From an uncultured Litorivicinus sp. (GTDB lineage Bacteria > Pseudomonadota > Gammaproteobacteria > Pseudomonadales > Litorivicinaceae), in assembly GCA_938091715.1 (NCBI GenBank), contig CALKMT010000067.1, positions 1-5,187 on the forward strand: a DNA stretch of 5,187 nt, given 5' to 3'. The translations under genes and the position numbers were made by a program. The first letter of the stretch is position 1. Every line of letters begins with the position of its first letter. Below are positions 1 to 5,187 of the stretch, piece by piece. The notes under the pieces were generated by a model. That model saw nothing but the letters and a program-made list of their open reading frames with translations. It was not told where the DNA came from and made no database searches.

Positions 1-1772
<1,772 letters not shown>

Positions 1773-1778
1773 ATTGAA

Positions 1779-1783
1779 CCCTT
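1779..1783 (-). promoter_or_regulatory. fimV ribosome binding site
   Basis: AAGGG six nt before the ATG at 1770-1772. It supports the start that gives a good signal peptide (MRLFLSAMMAGLVSLQAAA). Confidence 0.6.
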
Positions 1784-1805
1784 TTTGTTTACCGCTTGGT
1801 CTAGT

Positions 1806-1824
1806 GGCTAAGCATAGCTCAGCC
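1806..1824 (-). other. hairpin in the gap between the Usg-like gene and fimV
   Basis: GGCTGAGC-TAT-GCTTAGCC forms an 8-bp stem with one G-U pair and a 3-nt loop, starting 4 nt after the upstream stop codon. No T-run follows, so it is not a canonical intrinsic terminator. It could pause polymerase, protect the 3' end of an asd-usg transcript, or be a leader structure of fimV. Confidence 0.45.
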
Positions 1825-1827
1825 GAC

Positions 1828-1855
1828 CTTATAGGGGACGATCCAATAAATCCAA
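1828..1855 (-). promoter_or_regulatory. possible weak sigma70-type promoter for fimV
   Basis: TTGGAT (1850-1855) and TATAAG (1828-1833) are separated by 16 nt on the minus strand, overlapping the last codons and stop of the Usg-like gene. The -10 box matches 5 of 6 consensus bases and the -35 only 3 of 6. If used, transcription would begin near 1820 and give a ~50-nt leader before fimV. The match may be coincidental because the bases are also coding. Confidence 0.25.
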
Positions 1856-2674
1856 GGTCGTTTGTGTCGCCTGGGCCACAGGATCAAAGGCCAGGGTCAT
1901 CGAAACCCGGGGGCCTTGGGCCGTGTAACCGACCACGAAACGCGATTCCGGGGCCTGCTGGATCTGTTGCAGGCTGACGTCTTGAGCGACTTCGAACCCA
2001 ACCGCGGTCAAACGTTCCAGGGTTTGCTCACCAAAGTTGGTGTTGCCCAAGACGCTAACCCGCAGTGCCATGCCATGGAAGGTTGGTACGATCATCTCGC
2101 CCCAACCAATCTGATAGGGCATTAATTCGGCCTGTTGAATCAGCGGGGCTGGGTCGGTTTGAACCACGGACAGGTCAAAGGCGATATCGCCCTCGTCTCG
2201 GCCCTGACCATTCAACATCTTGGCGGTTTCACCGGCCAAGCGTTGAACTCCACCGTGACCCAATTTGCCGACCGACCACAACGCCGTGAAATCGGCACTC
2301 AATACAGATTGCAGACCCAAAGCACGCAGCGCTGCCAAGGCCATCTGTTGAGCCGGCGGCAAGGGACGCAAAACCGTACCAGGTACTGGGGACTCATCGC
2401 CCCACCACTGGCCCATTTGGCCGGACCAATCCAACAAAACGCCGTTGGCCGGGGCCTCGACTGCAACCCCGGCGGGCATCGCATTGATCACCCAGGTGTA
2501 CTGACCGGGCTGAAATTCGGCGACGTCTTGTAAATCCAGCGTGGTGTCGCCGGTCATGTAAGGCACGCCCGAGGAGGCCTTGGTCGTGAACACGGCAGGC
2601 TGATAGCCGCGCTCGACCAAGGCATCGGTCAACGCACGGCCCAATAAGCCCTGGCCTAGGATGGCAACCTGCAT
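1829..2674 (-). CDS. Usg-like protein, catalytically degenerate Asd paralogue
   Basis: Predicted 281-residue cytoplasmic protein lying immediately after asd, where Pseudomonas carries the second asd-like gene (usg). It opens MQVAILGQGLLGRAL, a Rossmann dinucleotide-binding strand and GxGxxG-type loop. The centre resembles the Usg/ASADH dimerisation region (LGHGGVQRLAGETAKMLNG, 138-156, then IAFDL). VPTFHGMALRVSV (196-208) matches the family's VPvxxGHs-type motif with Met in place of the catalytic His. The expected catalytic-cysteine segment reads RPLPPAQQ (103-110), and the protein has no cysteine at all, so dehydrogenase activity is not expected. The frame is open 18 codons further upstream, but the ATG at 2672-2674 is preferred: it directly precedes the Rossmann strand, has GGAGG 4 nt upstream and overlaps the asd TGA (TGATG). 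Function unknown. Shorter than the ~335 residues typical of Usg. Assignment to Usg rests on position and partial motif match. Confidence 0.82.
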   Translation of the reverse strand: MQVAILGQGLLGRALTDALVERGYQPAVFTTKASSGVPYMTGDTTLDLQDVAEFQPGQYTWVINAMPAGVAVEAPANGVLLDWSGQMGQWWGDESPVPGTVLRPLPPAQQMALAALRALGLQSVLSADFTALWSVGKLGHGGVQRLAGETAKMLNGQGRDEGDIAFDLSVVQTDPAPLIQQAELMPYQIGWGEMIVPTFHGMALRVSVLGNTNFGEQTLERLTAVGFEVAQDVSLQQIQQAPESRFVVGYTAQGPRVSMTLAFDPVAQATQTTLDLLDRPL

Positions 2675-3777
2675 CAGGCCTCCAACACGATGTTCAGTGC
2701 GCGACGCAGCGGCTCGGCCGCGCCCCACAACAACTGATCGCCAACGGTAAAGGCGTTTAGGTACTCGCCGCCCATGTTGGTTTTACGCAAGCGCCCCACT
2801 GGAATGTCCAGGGTGCCCGTGGCTCGCACCGGCGTTAGGCGCTGCATGCTGGCTTCTTTATCGTTAGGGACTAGATCGACCCACTCATTGGAACCTGCGA
2901 TCACGTCGTGAATCTCGTTCATCGGAACGTCGGACTTTAGCTTGATCAACAAGGCCTGCGAGTGGCAGCGCAAGGCGCCAACCCGGACACAGGTGCCGTC
3001 CACCGGAATCACCGAATCGGTGCGCAGGATCTTGTTGCACTCGGCCTGGGCTTTCCATTCCTCGCGACTTTGGCCGTTGTCCAACTGGCTGTCGATCCAG
3101 GGCAACAACGAACCCGCCAACGGCGCACCAAACATGTCCGTGGGAAAGTCGTCGCTGCGCTGGGCCGCCACGACCTTACTATCGATGTCCAAGATGGCGC
3201 TGGCCGGATCGGCTAATTCCTCGGCCACGGTGCTGCGCAAATAACCCATTCCGGTCAGCAGTTCACGCATGTGCCGCGCACCGCCACCGGATGCCGCCTG
3301 GTAAGTCTGAGCACTACACCACTCGACCCAGCCCTGGTTAAACAATCCACCGACCGCCATCAACATCAAGGACACAGTGCAATTACCGCCGATCAAATCC
3401 CGCACACCTTGGGCGATACCGTCCTGAATCACGTTTAAGTTAACCGGATCCAGCACAATCAGACTGTCGTCATTCATGCGCAGCGAGCTGGCCGCATCAA
3501 TCCAATAGCCCTGCCATCCGGCTTGACGCAGCTTGGGGTGTACTGCACTGGTGTAGTCGCCGCCCTGACAGGTCAGGACCACGTCCATTTTGGCCAGCGC
3601 ATCCAAGTCATTGGCGTCCAGCAAATTTGGCTCGGCGGATTCAGAGGGCGCCGCTTGACCAGCCTGGGACGTAGTGAAGAAAACCGCTTCAATTTTGTCG
3701 AAGTCGCCCATCGTACGCATGCGGTCCATCAAGACCGATCCGACCATTCCACGCCAACCTACTAAACCTACTCGCAT
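2674..3777 (-). CDS. asd: aspartate-semialdehyde dehydrogenase (Asd)
   Basis: Catalyses the NADPH-dependent reductive dephosphorylation of L-aspartyl-4-phosphate to aspartate semialdehyde, the branch point to lysine/diaminopimelate, threonine and methionine. The product has 367 residues, the same length as E. coli Asd as I recall it, and aligns with it almost without gaps. Visible landmarks are the Rossmann loop GWRGMVGSVLM (7-17), CQGGDY (70-75), WIDAASSLRM (92-101), the catalytic cysteine C133 in GGNCTVSLM, Q160 in YQAASGGGARHMREL, the GQSREEWK segment (235-242) and the RVGALRCHSQA block (265-275) with substrate-binding R265 and catalytic H272. It ends TVGDQLLWGAAEPLRR. It starts 16 nt after the leuB stop, with AGGGA at 3785-3789 seven nt upstream of ATG. 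It is probably in one transcript with leuB. Its TGA overlaps the start of the next gene. All active-site residues are present, so this should be the functional copy. Confidence 0.98.
   Translation of the reverse strand: MRVGLVGWRGMVGSVLMDRMRTMGDFDKIEAVFFTTSQAGQAAPSESAEPNLLDANDLDALAKMDVVLTCQGGDYTSAVHPKLRQAGWQGYWIDAASSLRMNDDSLIVLDPVNLNVIQDGIAQGVRDLIGGNCTVSLMLMAVGGLFNQGWVEWCSAQTYQAASGGGARHMRELLTGMGYLRSTVAEELADPASAILDIDSKVVAAQRSDDFPTDMFGAPLAGSLLPWIDSQLDNGQSREEWKAQAECNKILRTDSVIPVDGTCVRVGALRCHSQALLIKLKSDVPMNEIHDVIAGSNEWVDLVPNDKEASMQRLTPVRATGTLDIPVGRLRKTNMGGEYLNAFTVGDQLLWGAAEPLRRALNIVLEA
2679..2683 (-). promoter_or_regulatory. strong Shine-Dalgarno that decides the start of the Usg-like gene
   Basis: GGAGG within the last asd codons ends 4 nt before the ATG at 2674-2672. 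It selects this start over the longer open frame reaching 2728, whose extra 18 residues (Arg/Ala-rich) are only asd read in another frame. Confidence 0.7.
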
Positions 3778-3784
3778 TGTCTGT

Positions 3785-3789
3785 TCCCT
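3785..3789 (-). promoter_or_regulatory. asd ribosome binding site
   Basis: AGGGA lies in the 16-nt gap between leuB and asd, 7 nt before the asd ATG. No promoter or terminator fits in this gap, so asd is read from upstream or from a promoter inside leuB. Confidence 0.6.
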
Positions 3790-3793
3790 AAAA

Positions 3794-4873
3794 TTACTGT
3801 GCTGCCAGGGCCGCGATCACCGCGTCGCCCATGGCCTGTGTACCCAATACCGATTCGCCTGCGGTTGCGATATCGCCCGTGCGATGCCCGTCCGCTAAAA
3901 CGCTCTGAACGGCGCGCTCCAAACGATCCGCAGGCGCCGTTAAGCCCAACGAATGACGCAACATCATAGCGACTGACAGCAAAGTCGCCAGCGGATTTGC
4001 TTTGTCTTGGCCGGCAATATCCGGGGCGCTGCCGTGCACGGGCTCGTACATGCCCTTGCCGTTCACATCCAACGAGGCCGAGGGCAGCATGCCAATCGAG
4101 CCGGTCAGCATCGCAGCGCAGTCAGACAGAATGTCGCCGAACATATTGCCAGTCACCATCACATCGAACTGTTTGGGGTTGCGCACCAACTGCATGGCCG
4201 CGTTATCCACATACATGTGAGTTAACTCAACCTCGGGGTACTCGGCCGACAGGCGGTTCATCACTTCGCGCCACAGCACCGTCACCTCGAGGACATTGGC
4301 CTTGTCGACGCTGCACAACGTTTTGCCCCGCTTCATCGCGGTTTCAAACGCTACGCGGCCCACGCGTTCAATTTCTGGCTCGCTGTACACATAGGTATTA
4401 AAGCCGGTGCGCACGCCGTCGCGCTCTTCGATGCCCCGGGGCTGCCCAAAATAAATGCCGCCGGTCAATTCACGCACGATCAGGATGTCCAGGCCGCTGA
4501 CGACCTCGGCTTTGAGTGAGCTGGCCTCGGCCAATTCAGGATACAGAATCGCCGGACGCAGATTGGCGAACAGGTCCAATTCTGAACGCAGACCCAGCAA
4601 GCCTTTTTCGGGACGTTGCGCCATCGGCAAGGCATCCCACTGTGGGCCACCGACCGCACCAAGCAAAATCGCATCCGCTTGGCGCGCAGCCTCCAGTGTG
4701 CCCTCGGGCAAGGGCTCGCCCGTGGCCTCGATTGCGGCGCCACCGACCAGGGCTTCACTTAAGTGTAAGTCGACCCCAGCGTTGTCGATCATCCAATCCA
4801 AAACACGCGCCGCCTGCGCGGTGACCTCGGGACCAATGCCGTCACCGGGCAATAGCAATACTTCTTGTGTCAT
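3794..4873 (-). CDS. leuB: 3-isopropylmalate dehydrogenase (LeuB)
   Basis: Cytoplasmic NAD-dependent oxidative decarboxylase. It converts 3-isopropylmalate to 2-oxoisocaproate after the LeuCD step of leucine synthesis. The 359-residue product has the usual family length and all hallmarks: the N-terminal LLPGDGIGPEV block (residues 7-17), the LRSELDLFANLRP substrate loop (95-107, with R96 and R106), R134 and Y141 in IVRELTGGIYFG, K191, metal-binding aspartates D223, D247 and D251 (NMFGDILSD at 243-251), and the NAD-binding EPVHGSAPDIAG loop (277-288). The pattern fits isopropylmalate dehydrogenase better than isocitrate or tartrate dehydrogenase, and the neighbouring leuD agrees. The ATG follows the leuD stop with no gap. 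An AGGAG at 4882-4886, inside the end of leuD, lies 8 nt upstream and supports this start. No lesion is seen. Confidence 0.97.
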   Translation of the reverse strand: MTQEVLLLPGDGIGPEVTAQAARVLDWMIDNAGVDLHLSEALVGGAAIEATGEPLPEGTLEAARQADAILLGAVGGPQWDALPMAQRPEKGLLGLRSELDLFANLRPAILYPELAEASSLKAEVVSGLDILIVRELTGGIYFGQPRGIEERDGVRTGFNTYVYSEPEIERVGRVAFETAMKRGKTLCSVDKANVLEVTVLWREVMNRLSAEYPEVELTHMYVDNAAMQLVRNPKQFDVMVTGNMFGDILSDCAAMLTGSIGMLPSASLDVNGKGMYEPVHGSAPDIAGQDKANPLATLLSVAMMLRHSLGLTAPADRLERAVQSVLADGHRTGDIATAGESVLGTQAMGDAVIAALAAQ

Positions 4874-5187
4874 TTATTTCTCTCCTGCCACATCGGCAAA
4901 CATCCAGGGGGTGACCTGGGCGCGTTGTTGTTCGTATTGACGGATCGCCTGAGCGTGTTCCAGCGTCAAACCAATCTCGTCCAAGCCTTTGAGCAGGCAC
5001 TCGCGGCGAAACTCGTCTAGGTCAAAGGCAAAACGATGCTCGCCTACACTGACGGTCATGCTTTCCAGATCCACGGTGACCTGGCTGCCCTCGTTGGCCT
5101 GCACGTAGTCAAACAAGGCATCCACCTGATCCACCGGCAAAATGACCGGCAACAGACCGTTCTTGAAGCTGTTGTTATAGAAAATAT
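4874..5187 (-). CDS. leuD: 3-isopropylmalate dehydratase small subunit (LeuD), C-terminal half, 5' end outside window
   Basis: Small subunit of isopropylmalate isomerase. With LeuC it interconverts 2- and 3-isopropylmalate in cytoplasmic leucine synthesis. The reading frame is open to the window edge and gives about 103 residues, roughly half of the ~200-215 expected. It begins IFYNNSFKNGLLPVILP, the conserved small-subunit block in which the NNSFKNG stretch lies near the substrate-binding region. It ends with the typical family tail: an FRRECLLKGLDEIGLTLEH block, then the QAIRQYE helix. A TTG at 5150-5152 could be taken as a start, but family homology continues upstream of it, so the gene is truncated by the window, not short. 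Its TAA (4874-4876) directly abuts the leuB ATG, which implies co-transcription and probably translational coupling. LeuC is expected just beyond the right edge (inference from gene order). Confidence 0.95.
   Translation of the reverse strand, partial: IFYNNSFKNGLLPVILPVDQVDALFDYVQANEGSQVTVDLESMTVSVGEHRFAFDLDEFRRECLLKGLDEIGLTLEHAQAIRQYEQQRAQVTPWMFADVAGEK
4882..4886 (-). promoter_or_regulatory. leuB ribosome binding site inside the leuD 3' end
   Basis: AGGAG on the minus strand, 8 nt before the leuB ATG, is embedded in the last codons of leuD. With the TAA-ATG junction it places leuB initiation in the path of ribosomes ending leuD. Confidence 0.7.

Noticed and set aside
1806..1824. Hairpin as an intrinsic terminator
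   Set aside because: No run of T follows the stem on the minus strand, and fimV normally follows closely in this gene order.
2675..2728. N-terminal extension of the Usg-like protein by 18 residues
   Set aside because: The extra Arg/Ala-rich residues are asd coding sequence in another frame. The Rossmann strand starts at the ATG at 2674, which has GGAGG just upstream.
1862..4940. Long plus-strand open frames opposite the Usg-like gene, asd and leuB (up to 161 codons)
   Set aside because: They are shadows of well-supported minus-strand genes in GC-rich DNA. No domain, ribosome site or plausible protein composition was seen.
5150..5152. TTG as the start of a short separate gene at the right edge
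   Set aside because: The upstream in-frame residues IFYNNSFKNGL are conserved LeuD sequence, so the gene continues beyond the window.

Overview
The window comes from a GC-rich gammaproteobacterium. The gene order leuD-leuB-asd-(asd paralogue)-fimV, all on the minus strand, is the order known from Pseudomonas and relatives, and the Asd is the 367-residue gammaproteobacterial type. The genus cannot be fixed from this stretch. A marine Pseudomonas/Oceanospirillales-like bacterium is a reasonable inference, no more.

Read in the direction of transcription (high to low coordinates), the window holds: the C-terminal half of leuD (4874-5187, cut by the window edge); leuB (3794-4873), whose ATG directly follows the leuD TAA; asd (2674-3777), 16 nt after leuB; a catalytically degenerate Asd paralogue of the Usg type (1829-2674), whose ATG overlaps the asd stop as TGATG; a 56-nt gap with a small hairpin and a possible weak promoter; and the 5' part of a fimV-like gene (1-1772) that runs off the window. 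LeuD and LeuB catalyse successive steps of leucine synthesis. Asd supplies aspartate semialdehyde for lysine/diaminopimelate, threonine and methionine. FimV is a peptidoglycan-binding inner-membrane protein involved in polar assembly of type IV pili.

The odd part is the left end. The fimV-like frame is normal for about 478 residues: signal peptide, FimV N-terminal domain, LysM-like domain, coiled coil, one transmembrane helix and an acidic cytoplasmic linker, with no cysteine at all. It then enters a GAGCCC hexamer array encoding Glu-Pro repeats (243-340). On the far side the same open frame encodes a segment with 8 cysteines in 79 residues (1-242). That segment looks like Cys-rich domains of secreted or surface proteins of microalgae/protists, and nothing like the TPR region expected of FimV. 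The best explanation is a chimeric join (assembly or amplification) of bacterial and eukaryotic DNA through a shared low-complexity repeat. A genuine domain fusion is the more exciting alternative and can be tested with reads across 243-340.

The plus strand holds no credible gene. Its open frames, including Gly-Ser and Ala-Arg repeat frames over the hexamer array, are shadows of the minus-strand genes.
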